Shown here: positions 25,985 through 32,974 of the stretch, in pieces
How positions within the stretch are numbered: position 1 is the first letter of the stretch
Layout: each line of letters starts with the position of its first letter
Assembly: GCA_000497835.1 (NCBI GenBank)
Contig: KI547176.1
Span: forward strand, 4,333 to 42,173
Length of the DNA stretch: 37,841 nucleotides
Direction of reading: 5' to 3'
From: a gamma proteobacterium L18
GTDB taxonomy: Bacteria; Pseudomonadota; Gammaproteobacteria; Pseudomonadales; Pseudomonadaceae
Notes under the pieces: model-generated
Database searches by the model: none
The model's input: only the letters and a program-made list of their open reading frames with translations
What the model was told of the DNA's origin: nothing
Program-made: the position numbers and the translations under genes

Positions 25985-26133
25985 GCGTGGGGGGCGCCGG
26001 CCAAAAAGCTGACCGAGTGCCCCACTTTTGCTGCGCCTGCTCTGTAACGGAGCACTTGAGCGATGCCGCGTGAGTCAGTAATCTGCGCGGCCGCGTAAAA
26101 CCGGGGGGATTTTTTCCCCGATAAAGCTGACCT

Positions 26134-26143
26134 CTTGTACAAG
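26134..26143. promoter_or_regulatory. Palindrome CTTGTACAAG, possible activator site
   Basis: A perfect 10-bp palindrome about 105 bp upstream of the sigma-54-like promoter, a normal distance for an enhancer-binding protein. It is one step shorter in the centre than TTGTATACAA and so is probably not the same operator. Confidence 0.3.
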
Positions 26144-26244
26144 ACCGGGCGCCTGCCCTGCCGCGTCGCCGTTTGCAGCCAATCGAGCACCTTTCGACTG
26201 TTTTTCACAGCAGCCGACGGGATTTCCTTGGCCGTTCGTTGACC

Positions 26245-26261
26245 TTGGCAAGGCTCTTGCT
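26245..26261 (+). promoter_or_regulatory. Sigma-54 (RpoN) promoter candidate for the Tsx-like gene
   Basis: TTGGCAAGGCTCTTGCT has the -24 TTGGCA and -12 TTGCT elements with the invariant GG (26247-26248) and GC (26259-26260) exactly 10 bp apart. This is the best RpoN match seen in the window. Transcription would start about 110 nt before the ATG. Confidence 0.6.
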
Positions 26262-26381
26262 ATCTCAGTTGCGCCGCAGAGGAAGTTGACCGGTTGGACG
26301 ACTTTTGTTGCATCCAAAAAGGCGCCGCCACAGAGCGCCACCTTAGAAAAACAGACTGAAATCAAACCTGGGAGCTAACCA

Positions 26382-27173
26382 ATGAAACGTACTCTTTCGA
26401 GCCTGATGGTGGCCGGTGGCATGCTGGCGGGGGGCCAGGCCATGGCTGACGACGGCGGCTGGCTGCAATGGCAGAGCAACAGCCTGACCTACCTGTATGG
26501 TCAGAACTTCAAGGTCAACCCTGAAAACCAGCAGACCCTCACGTTCGAACACGCTGACAGCTGGAAATACGGTGACAACTTCCTGTTCGTCGACAACATC
26601 TTCTACAACGGCAAGAAAGACTCGGGCGTAGGCAACAACACCCTGTACGGCGAGTTCAGCCCACGCCTGTCGGCCAGCAAAATCTTCGGTCAGAAAATCG
26701 GTTACGGCCCGGTCAAGGACGTGCTGCTGGCCATGACCTACGAGTTCGGCGAAGGTGACGTGGAGTCCTACCTGATCGGCCCGGGCTTCGACCTGGACAT
26801 CCCGGGCTTCGACTACTTCCAGCTGAACTTCTACGACCGTATCGTCGACGGCGACCGCGCCGGCAACAACGTGTGGCAGATCACCCCGGTATGGTCCTAC
26901 ACCATTCCCGTGGGCAAGTCCGACATCCTCATCGACGGCTACATGGACTGGGTGATCGGCAGCGACTCGAACAAGAACGGCGACTACCACAAGAACCTGC
27001 ACTTTAACCCGCAGGTCAAGTATGACCTGGGCAAGGCGCTGGACTGGAAGCCGCAGACCGTCTACGTCGGTTTCGAATACGACTACTGGAAAGACAAGTA
27101 CGGCATCCAGAGCACCCATAGCTTCGAGACCAACCAGAACACCGCCAGCTTCCTGCTGAAAGTGTTCTTCTAA
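26382..27173 (+). CDS. Outer-membrane channel of the Tsx/OmpK nucleoside-specific family
   Basis: A 263-residue outer-membrane beta barrel that probably lets nucleosides or bases into the periplasm. The signal peptide is MKRTLSSLMVAGGMLAGGQAMA with cleavage before DDGGW. The mature part begins LQWQSNSLTYLYGQNF and has alternating hydrophobic/aromatic strands such as DNFLFVDNIFYNG, PQTVYVGFEYDYWKDKYG. It ends in phenylalanine (LLKVFF), the usual signal for the BAM assembly machine. GGGAG precedes the ATG. A sigma-54-like promoter lies upstream. The substrate is inferred from the family and from the purine permeases nearby. Confidence 0.9.
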   Translation: MKRTLSSLMVAGGMLAGGQAMADDGGWLQWQSNSLTYLYGQNFKVNPENQQTLTFEHADSWKYGDNFLFVDNIFYNGKKDSGVGNNTLYGEFSPRLSASKIFGQKIGYGPVKDVLLAMTYEFGEGDVESYLIGPGFDLDIPGFDYFQLNFYDRIVDGDRAGNNVWQITPVWSYTIPVGKSDILIDGYMDWVIGSDSNKNGDYHKNLHFNPQVKYDLGKALDWKPQTVYVGFEYDYWKDKYGIQSTHSFETNQNTASFLLKVFF

Positions 27174-27241
27174 AGCTGCAAGCTGCAAGCTGCAAGCTGC
27201 AAGCAAGAGCAGGATCGCGAACTGCTTGCAGCTTGCAGCTT
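27173..27241. repeat. Four 7-bp tandem repeats forming a convergent hairpin
   Basis: The unit AAGCTGC is repeated four times at 27173-27200 with a partial fifth. Its complement, GCTTGCAGCTTGCAGCTT, follows at 27224-27241. The structure starts at the last base of the Tsx-like stop codon and ends in the stop codon of the convergent aminotransferase gene, so it could end both transcripts. Confidence 0.8.
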
Positions 27242-28442
27242 AAAGCTCAAAACTCCTGCGCAGACGCGCAACACCCTCATCGATCTGCACATGGGAAGGC
27301 GCCGCAAACGAGAACCGCAGGCTGCTGGCGTCGGGGTTGTCAGCAAAGAACGCACCGCCCGGCACGAACATCACCCGCTGCTCGATGGCCCGCTGCAACA
27401 ACTGCGTGGCATCCACCCCACCGCGACAACGCCCCCAGATGAACATCCCGCCCTGCGGCGGCGACACCTCCAACACCTCCTTCAGGCCTTCCAGCCCGGC
27501 CAGCATGCGCGCGCATTTTTCCCCGTAACCCTGGGCCAGGCCCGGCAGCGCCCGTTCCAACGCGCCATCGGCCAGGTACAGCGCAGCAATCTGCTGAGCC
27601 CACGGCGCGGTGCACAAATCCACGGTCTGCTTGGCGATCACACAGCGCTGACGGATGGCCGCCGGGGCGATCAGCCAGCCGATGCGCAGGCCCGGCGCCA
27701 CCACCTTGGACAGGCTGGACAGGTGGATCACCCGGCCCGCCGCGCCGTCTACCTGGGCTGACAGCGCCAGCAGCGACGGCACTTCGTCGCCGGCAAAACG
27801 CAGGGCGCCGTAGGGGTCGTCTTCGATGATCAGGAAATCGTGTTCGGCGGCCAGTGTCAGCAGCGCCAGGCGCCGATCCAGCGGCAAGCACGCGCCTGTC
27901 GGGTTGGCGAAGGTCGGCACGCAGTACAGCAGGCGAATGCTGCCCCTTGGCTGTGTCGACAACTGCTCGGCCAGGCGCTCGGTGTCCAGGCCCTGGGCAT
28001 CGGTGGCGGCGCTGTCCACCGCAAGGCCGGCCAGACGGAACGCTTGCAGCGCCGCCGGGTAGGTCGGGCGCTCCACCAGCACATGCTCGCCGGGGCTGAG
28101 CAGCACCTTGATCAGCAGGTCCAGGCCCTGTTGCGAGCCGGTGGTCACCATCAGGTCGTCCACGGCGACGGGCGCACCGCGCCGGGCCATCAGCGCGGCC
28201 AGTTGCTCGCGCAGGGCGGGCAGGCCGTCGGTGGCGGCGTATTGCAGGCAGTCCACGGGGCTGTCGCGCAAGGCGCGCTCGGCGGCGGCCGCAAGGTTGG
28301 GCTGGTCGAAGAATGAAGTGGCCGGGTAGCCGCCGGCGAACGAGATCATGCCGGGCAGCGACAGGTACTTGAACAGCTCGCGGATGGCCGAACCGGTGGG
28401 CGCCTGGAAGGCGGGGGCAAAGCGGTAAGTGAGATCGGTCAC
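27240..28442 (-). CDS. PLP-dependent aminotransferase, class I (LysN/2-aminoadipate type)
   Basis: A 400-residue fold-type I aminotransferase. Visible features are the N-terminal YLSLPGMISFAGGYPATSFF (about 27-46), TTGSQQGLDLL around the PLP phosphate (about 99-109), VPTFANPTG (about 175-183), and IIEDDPYGALRF with the pyridine-nitrogen aspartate (about 205-216). SSLSKVVAPGLRIGW (about 242-256) carries the Schiff-base lysine, and an arginine in SLRFSFA binds the substrate carboxylate. The family includes 2-aminoadipate, kynurenine and alanine-glyoxylate aminotransferases. Glyoxylate as amino acceptor is an attractive guess from context only. The start is GTG with no clear ribosome site. No helix-turn-helix is fused, so it is not a MocR regulator. 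Confidence 0.85.
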   Translation of the reverse strand: MTDLTYRFAPAFQAPTGSAIRELFKYLSLPGMISFAGGYPATSFFDQPNLAAAAERALRDSPVDCLQYAATDGLPALREQLAALMARRGAPVAVDDLMVTTGSQQGLDLLIKVLLSPGEHVLVERPTYPAALQAFRLAGLAVDSAATDAQGLDTERLAEQLSTQPRGSIRLLYCVPTFANPTGACLPLDRRLALLTLAAEHDFLIIEDDPYGALRFAGDEVPSLLALSAQVDGAAGRVIHLSSLSKVVAPGLRIGWLIAPAAIRQRCVIAKQTVDLCTAPWAQQIAALYLADGALERALPGLAQGYGEKCARMLAGLEGLKEVLEVSPPQGGMFIWGRCRGGVDATQLLQRAIEQRVMFVPGGAFFADNPDASSLRFSFAAPSHVQIDEGVARLRRSFEL

Positions 28443-28557
28443 GGGCAGCGGGCTCGTTCAGGGCAGATGCCCCAGTATCGAACCCGGCCCGGCGGGCCGC
28501 AAACGAGGAATCGGCGGGATGTCATTCCTCGTCGTCATGAAACACGGTGGAGATTTT

Positions 28558-28653
28558 GTAGCAGCAACTGTCTTTGAATCGCGTCGTCTGCATCGCGACT
28601 AAAGTCGGCTCCTACACCGTCCGGGGTAGGAGCCGGCCTTGGCCGCGATGCAG
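28558..28653. repeat. REPIN, second copy of the 24462-24556 element
   Basis: Inverted arms 28591-28615 and 28626-28650, with left flank CAACTGTCTTTGAATCGCGT matching the other copy apart from small changes. It lies between the aminotransferase promoter side and the DUF808 stop codon. Confidence 0.8.
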
Positions 28654-28685
28654 GCGCCGCCGACCCTTAGCTGCTGTAGGCGGCA

Positions 28686-29582
28686 TTAACCGCGCAGGGT
28701 TTTCCAGATTTTGCTGGCGAGGCTGACAACACCCAACACCACAGCACCCGCCACCACACCCAGCACGCCATTGAGCAACGCCATGGTCACGCTGCCCCCC
28801 ACGCCTTCCACCCAATGGTGCAACGGCGCAATCCCGTGCACCAGGATCCCGCCGCCCACCAGGAACATCGCCGCCGTACCCACCACCGACAGCGTCTTCA
28901 TCATGTACGGCGCCGCCCGCAGTATGCCGCCACCGACGGCGCGCGTGACGCCGCCCGAGCGCTGGGTCATCCACAGCCCCAGGTCATCGAGCTTTACGAT
29001 GGCCGCCACCAACCCATACACCCCCACGGTCATGACAAAGGCGATGCCACTCATCACGATCACCTGCTGGCTCAGCGGCGCGTCGGCGACGATGCCCAGG
29101 GTGATGGCGATGATTTCCGCCGAGAGGATGAAGTCGGTGCGCACCGCGCCCTGGATTTTCTCTTTCTCGTACGCCACCAGGTCCACGGCCGGGTCCGCCG
29201 CCGCCGCGCTCAACGCCACGTGTTCGGCCTGGTCCTCAGCCTTGCCGTGCAGCAAGGGGTGCGCGACCTTTTCGAAGCCTTCAAAACACAGATAGGCACC
29301 GCCCACCATCAGCAGCGGCGTCACCGCCCACGGCGCAAAGGCGCTGATGGCCAGCGCCGCCGGCACCAGGATGACCTTGTTGCGCAGCGAGCCCTTGGCC
29401 ACCGCCCACACCACCGGCAGCTCGCGCTCGGCGCGCACACCGGTGACCTGCTGGGCATTGAGCGCCAGGTCGTCGCCCAGCACGCCGGTGGTCTGTTTGG
29501 CGGCGACCTTGGTCATCACCGAAACGTCGTCGAGTACCGCGGCGATATCGTCCAGCAATACCAGCAGACTGCTTCCTGCCAT
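28686..29582 (-). CDS. DUF808 (YedI-like) inner-membrane protein
   Basis: A 298-residue membrane protein of unknown function. Family features: the N terminus MAGSSLLVLLDDIAAVLDDV, GVLGDDLALNAQQVTG (about 33-48), RELPVVWAVAKGSLRNKVIL (about 53-72), and several later hydrophobic helices. The start at MAGSSLL is chosen by similarity to YedI and by GGGA about ten bases upstream; ATGs five and two codons earlier are possible. It is divergent from the TetR gene, 150 bp between starts, so that regulator may control it. No link to purines is known. Confidence 0.87.
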   Translation of the reverse strand: MAGSSLLVLLDDIAAVLDDVSVMTKVAAKQTTGVLGDDLALNAQQVTGVRAERELPVVWAVAKGSLRNKVILVPAALAISAFAPWAVTPLLMVGGAYLCFEGFEKVAHPLLHGKAEDQAEHVALSAAAADPAVDLVAYEKEKIQGAVRTDFILSAEIIAITLGIVADAPLSQQVIVMSGIAFVMTVGVYGLVAAIVKLDDLGLWMTQRSGGVTRAVGGGILRAAPYMMKTLSVVGTAAMFLVGGGILVHGIAPLHHWVEGVGGSVTMALLNGVLGVVAGAVVLGVVSLASKIWKTLRG

Positions 29583-29732
29583 AAGAATCATTCCCATGTT
29601 TCATGTTCGATAAACCGCGAGCATACCTTGTCACCGTTGCCCTGCCCACCGCGCGCGCCCTGCGGTTGAGCCCTGCGCGAGCACGGTGCTACCATGCCCC
29701 ACCGCCCCAGCAGGCAAGGAATCATCGGGTTT

Positions 29733-30338
29733 ATGACCACCATTCGCGAGCGCAACAAAGAACTGATCCTGCGCGCGGCCAGCGAAGAATTTGCCGACAA
29801 GGGCTTCGCCGCCACCAAGACGAGCGACATCGCGGCCAAGGCCGGGCTGCCCAAGCCCAACGTCTACTACTACTTCAAGTCCAAGGAAAACCTCTACCGC
29901 GAGGTGCTGGAAAGCATCATCGAGCCGATCCTGGCGGCGTCCACGCCGTTCAACCCGGAAGGCGAGCCCAACGAGGTGCTCAGCGGCTACATCCGCTCCA
30001 AGATCCGCATCTCCCGCGACCTGCCGGCGGCGTCCAAGGTGTTCGCCAGCGAGATCATGCACGGCGCCCCGCACTTGAGCCCCGATCAGGTGGAACAGTT
30101 GAACGCCCAGGCCAAGCACAACATCGACTGCATCCAGACCTGGATCGACCGTGGGCAGATCGCCCACGTGGATGCGCACCACCTGATGTTCAGCATCTGG
30201 GCGGCGACGCAGACCTATGCCGATTTTGACTGGCAGATCGCCGTGGTCACCGGCAAGGCGCGGCTGGATGAGAGTGATTATGAGGCGGCGGCGCAAACGA
30301 TCATCCGCATGGTGTTGAAGGGGTGTGCGCCGGATTGA
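29733..30338 (+). CDS. TetR-family regulator, RutR-like
   Basis: A 201-residue repressor-type protein. The TetR helix-turn-helix spans about 8-55 (ILRAASEEFADKGFAATKTS, then IAAKAGLPKPNVYYYFKSKENLY). The C-terminal domain resembles E. coli RutR, with SRDLPAASKVFASEIMHGAP, HHLMFSIWAATQTYADFDWQ and AVVTGKARL. RutR binds uracil/thymine and controls pyrimidine use and purine-related genes; the ligand here is unknown. ATG at MTTIRER is chosen from the family, with AAGGA upstream. The gene is divergent from DUF808 and is followed by a 187-bp palindromic element. Confidence 0.86.
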   Translation: MTTIRERNKELILRAASEEFADKGFAATKTSDIAAKAGLPKPNVYYYFKSKENLYREVLESIIEPILAASTPFNPEGEPNEVLSGYIRSKIRISRDLPAASKVFASEIMHGAPHLSPDQVEQLNAQAKHNIDCIQTWIDRGQIAHVDAHHLMFSIWAATQTYADFDWQIAVVTGKARLDESDYEAAAQTIIRMVLKGCAPD

Positions 30339-30345
30339 GGGTTAT

Positions 30346-30532
30346 GGTGGCTGTTTCCCGGGCAGAGCCCGGTCCTACACCGGTCGGGCCATGGGTGTCA
30401 GTGATGCAAAGCGCACAGCCTTGGGAGGCACCGCAGGCCTAATTGTGAAACCTCCAAGGCGGACCGCTTTGCCTACCTGACACAACTGCCGCGAACGGTG
30501 TAGGACAGGGCTCTGCCCTGGAAGCAGACACC
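30346..30532. repeat. 187-bp near-palindromic element, copy A
   Basis: Outer arms of 41 bp (30346-30386 and 30492-30532) are inverted with several mismatches; GGGCAGAGCCCGGTCCTACA is the core of the left arm. Inner GCAAAGCG..CGCTTTGC pairs enclose a middle containing GGCACCGCAGGCCT. Length is the same as copy B at 34797-34983. It fills the space between the TetR and glcG-like stop codons. Confidence 0.85.
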
Positions 30533-30967
30533 TCAATCCCCAGCATCGGCGATCCAGCCTGATGCCTCGATCGCACTGATCGCACAGCGCTCATCCACAT
30601 CCGACACATCCCCACTGATCCCCACCGCCCCCATCACCACGCCCTGTTGATCCCTGATCAACACACCGCCCGGCGCCGGCACTACCCCACCCTGCCCCAA
30701 GCCATTCAACGCCGCGAAAAACGCTGGCCGCGCCTGCGCGTCCACCGCCAGCAAGCGCGAACCTTTACCCAAGGCTATCGCCCCCCACGCCTTGCCGATC
30801 GCCACATGGGGCCGCAGCAGGCTGGCGCCGTCTTCACGCTGCAGGCTGATCAGGTGCCCGCCGCTGTCCAGCACCGCCACGGTCAGCGGCGCAGCCTTGA
30901 TGTCGCGCCCCGTGGCCAGGGCGTGTTCGGCGAGACGATTGGCAGCAGCCAAGGTAATGGCAGTCAT
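30533..30967 (-). CDS. GlcG/HbpS-like domain protein
   Basis: A 144-residue single-domain protein of the GlcG (DUF336) family. Features are LAAANRLAEHALATG at the N terminus, VAVLDSGGHLISLQREDGA (about 29-47), IGKAWGAIALG and PGGVLIRDQQGVVMGAVGIS followed by GDVSDVDERCA (about 99-129). Relatives accompany glycolate/glyoxylate operons; HbpS binds haem, but a function for GlcG is not established. AGAGGAT eight bases before ATG fixes the start, so the open frame further upstream is excluded. It is divergent from gcl, with a perfect GntR operator candidate 60 bp upstream. Confidence 0.85.
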   Translation of the reverse strand: MTAITLAAANRLAEHALATGRDIKAAPLTVAVLDSGGHLISLQREDGASLLRPHVAIGKAWGAIALGKGSRLLAVDAQARPAFFAALNGLGQGGVVPAPGGVLIRDQQGVVMGAVGISGDVSDVDERCAISAIEASGWIADAGD

Positions 30968-31024
30968 CGGCAGATCCTCTTCAATGAAAAATCGACACGA
31001 CAAATAGAGCACAAATACAGATTT

Positions 31025-31038
31025 TATTGTATACAATA
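31025..31038. promoter_or_regulatory. GntR operator candidate, glcG side (best match)
   Basis: TATTGTATACAATA is a perfect 14-bp palindrome, the longest of the six sites. It lies about 60 bp before the glcG-like start codon in AT-rich promoter DNA. Confidence 0.6.
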
Positions 31039-31098
31039 TTGAAAATAATCCCGACCAATGGCCAGATAACACCATCCCTCGGCAAAAGCGAAAAGGGT

Positions 31099-31128
31099 TT
31101 GACCTGAAGCCTGCGCCGTGAATAAACT
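31099..31128 (+). promoter_or_regulatory. Candidate sigma-70 promoter of the gcl operon
   Basis: TTGACC (31099-31104), an 18-bp spacer and TAAACT (31123-31128). The operator candidate at 31144-31153 begins about where the first transcribed bases would lie. Confidence 0.4.
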
Positions 31129-31143
31129 CGGGCAACAAGCCAC

Positions 31144-31153
31144 TTGTATACAA
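31144..31153. promoter_or_regulatory. GntR operator candidate, gcl side
   Basis: A perfect TTGTATACAA 28 bp before the gcl start codon, just downstream of the promoter candidate, 117 bp from the partner site on the glcG side. Confidence 0.6.
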
Positions 31154-31180
31154 TTACAAAACACAAAGAGGCACAAAACC

Positions 31181-32956
31181 ATGAGCAAAATGAGAGCAAT
31201 CGATGCAGCCGTTCTGGTGATGCGCCGCGAAGGTGTGGAAACCGCCTTCGGCATTCCAGGTGCCGCCATCAACCCGCTGTACTCGGCCCTCAAGAAGGTC
31301 GGCGGTATCGAGCACGTACTGGCTCGCCACGTGGAAGGCGCCTCGCACATGGCCGAGGGCTACACCCGCACCCAGGCCGGTAACATCGGCGTGTGCATCG
31401 GCACCTCGGGCCCGGCCGGCACCGACATGGTCACCGGCCTGTACAGCGCCTCGGCCGACTCCATCCCGATTCTGTGCATCACCGGCCAGGCGCCGCGCGC
31501 ACGCCTGCACAAGGAAGACTTCCAGGCCGTGGACATCACCAGCATCGTCAAGCCGGTGACCAAGTGGGCCACCACGGTGCTTGAGCCGGGCCAGGTGCCT
31601 TATGCCTTCCAGAAAGCCTTCTTCGAGATGCGCTCCGGCCGCCCCGGCCCGGTGCTGATCGACCTGCCGTTCGACGTGCAGATGGCCGAGATCGAGTTCG
31701 ACATTGACGCCTACGAGCCACTGCCGGTGACCCGTCCGGCCGCCAGCCGCATCCAGGTGGAAAAGGCCTTGGCGCTGCTGGACCAGGCAGAACGCCCGCT
31801 GCTGGTGAGCGGCGGCGGCGTGATCAACGCCGACGCCAGCGCCAAGCTGGTGGAGTTCGCCGAGCTGACCGGCATCCCGGTCATCCCGACCCTGATGGGC
31901 TGGGGCACCATCCCCGATGACCACCCGCAGATGGTCGGCATGGTCGGCCTGCAAACCTCGCACCGCTACGGCAACGCGACGATGCTCAAGTCTGACGTGG
32001 TATTGGGCATCGGCAACCGCTGGGCCAACCGTCACACCGGCTCCGTGGATGTGTACACCGAGGGTCGGCGCTTCATTCATGTGGACATCGAGCCTACGCA
32101 GATCGGTCGCGTGTTCACCCCCGACCTGGGCATCGTTTCCGACGCCGGCCTGGCCCTGGACCGCTTCCTGGAAGTGGCCCGCGAATGGAAAGCCGCCGGC
32201 AAGCTCAAGGACCGCAGCGCCTGGCTCGCCGACTGCCAGCAGCGCAAGGCCAGCCTGCAGCGCAAGACCCACTTCGACAATGTGCCGGTCAAGCCTCAGC
32301 GCGTGTACGAAGAGATGAATCAGGTGTTCGGCCAGGACACCTGCTACGTCAGCACCATCGGCCTGTCGCAGATTGCCGGCGCGCAGTTTTTGCACGTGTA
32401 CAAGCCACGCCACTGGATCAACTGCGGCCAGGCAGGCCCGCTGGGCTGGACCATTCCCGCCGCCCTGGGCGTGGTCAAGGCCGACCCGAGCCGCAAGGTG
32501 GTGGCGCTGTCGGGTGACTACGACTTCCAGTTCATGATCGAAGAGCTGGCCGTGGGCGCGCAGTTCCACCTGCCGTACATCCACGTGGTGGTGAACAACT
32601 CCTACCTGGGCCTGATTCGCCAGGCCCAGCGCGGTTTCGAAATGGACTACTGCGTGCAATTGGCTTTCGAGAACATCAACGCCCCGGAAATCAACGGCTA
32701 CGGCGTCGACCATGTAGCGGTGGCCGAGGGCTTGGGTTGCAAGGCCCTGCGCGTGTTCGAACCGGCGCAGATCCAGCCGGCGCTGCGCAAGGCCCAGGCA
32801 CTGATGGCCGAGCACAAGGTACCGGTGGTGGTGGAAATCATTCTGGAGCGGGTGACCAACATTTCCATGGGCACCGAGATCAACGCCGTTAACGAATTCG
32901 AAGACCTGGCGCTGGTCGGCAACGACGCCCCTACTGCCATCTCGCTGCTCGACTGA
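31181..32956 (+). CDS. gcl: Glyoxylate carboligase (tartronate-semialdehyde synthase)
   Basis: Condenses two glyoxylates to tartronate semialdehyde and CO2, using thiamine diphosphate. The 591-residue enzyme has the three ThDP-enzyme domains. V51 in ARHVEGASHMAEGY stands where most relatives have the catalytic glutamate, a hallmark of Gcl. The cofactor motif begins LSGDYDFQF and ends VVVNN (about 443-472). The start at MSKMRAID is preferred because AGAGG lies nine bases upstream and it matches the family. It leads gcl-hyi-glxR-ttuD-pykF. Its substrate comes from AllA in the same window. Confidence 0.97.
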   Translation: MSKMRAIDAAVLVMRREGVETAFGIPGAAINPLYSALKKVGGIEHVLARHVEGASHMAEGYTRTQAGNIGVCIGTSGPAGTDMVTGLYSASADSIPILCITGQAPRARLHKEDFQAVDITSIVKPVTKWATTVLEPGQVPYAFQKAFFEMRSGRPGPVLIDLPFDVQMAEIEFDIDAYEPLPVTRPAASRIQVEKALALLDQAERPLLVSGGGVINADASAKLVEFAELTGIPVIPTLMGWGTIPDDHPQMVGMVGLQTSHRYGNATMLKSDVVLGIGNRWANRHTGSVDVYTEGRRFIHVDIEPTQIGRVFTPDLGIVSDAGLALDRFLEVAREWKAAGKLKDRSAWLADCQQRKASLQRKTHFDNVPVKPQRVYEEMNQVFGQDTCYVSTIGLSQIAGAQFLHVYKPRHWINCGQAGPLGWTIPAALGVVKADPSRKVVALSGDYDFQFMIEELAVGAQFHLPYIHVVVNNSYLGLIRQAQRGFEMDYCVQLAFENINAPEINGYGVDHVAVAEGLGCKALRVFEPAQIQPALRKAQALMAEHKVPVVVEIILERVTNISMGTEINAVNEFEDLALVGNDAPTAISLLD

Positions 32957-32974
32957 TCTTTCAAGGAGGCTTGT

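Larger units (their letters stand above)
25985..26381. other. Long intergenic region upstream of the Tsx-like gene
   Basis: This 397-bp gap has no supportable gene. Contents in order: a weak terminator-like stem GTGGGG / CCCCAC then TTTT (25987-26029); a small stem TGCTC / GAGCA near 26039-26055; a CGGGG / CCCCG hairpin with a T-rich loop (about 26102-26120); a palindrome CTTGTACAAG (26134-26143); a sigma-54-like promoter (26245-26261); and a leader of about 110 nt with a GGCGC..GCGCC hairpin near 26320-26340. Confidence 0.6.

Noticed and set aside
26134..26143. CTTGTACAAG as another copy of the TTGTATACAA operator
   Set aside because: The half-sites overlap by two bases compared with the other sites, so the same dimer is unlikely to fit; kept only as a possible activator site.
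27173..27241. Tandem short repeats as a CRISPR array
   Set aside because: The unit is 7 bp with no spacers, and the block forms a simple inverted repeat; no cas genes are present.
30987..31153. N-terminal extension of the GlcG-like protein with a hydrophobic stretch
   Set aside because: It runs through the operator and promoter region; the AGAGGAT ribosome site directly before ATG 30967 and family length support the short form.
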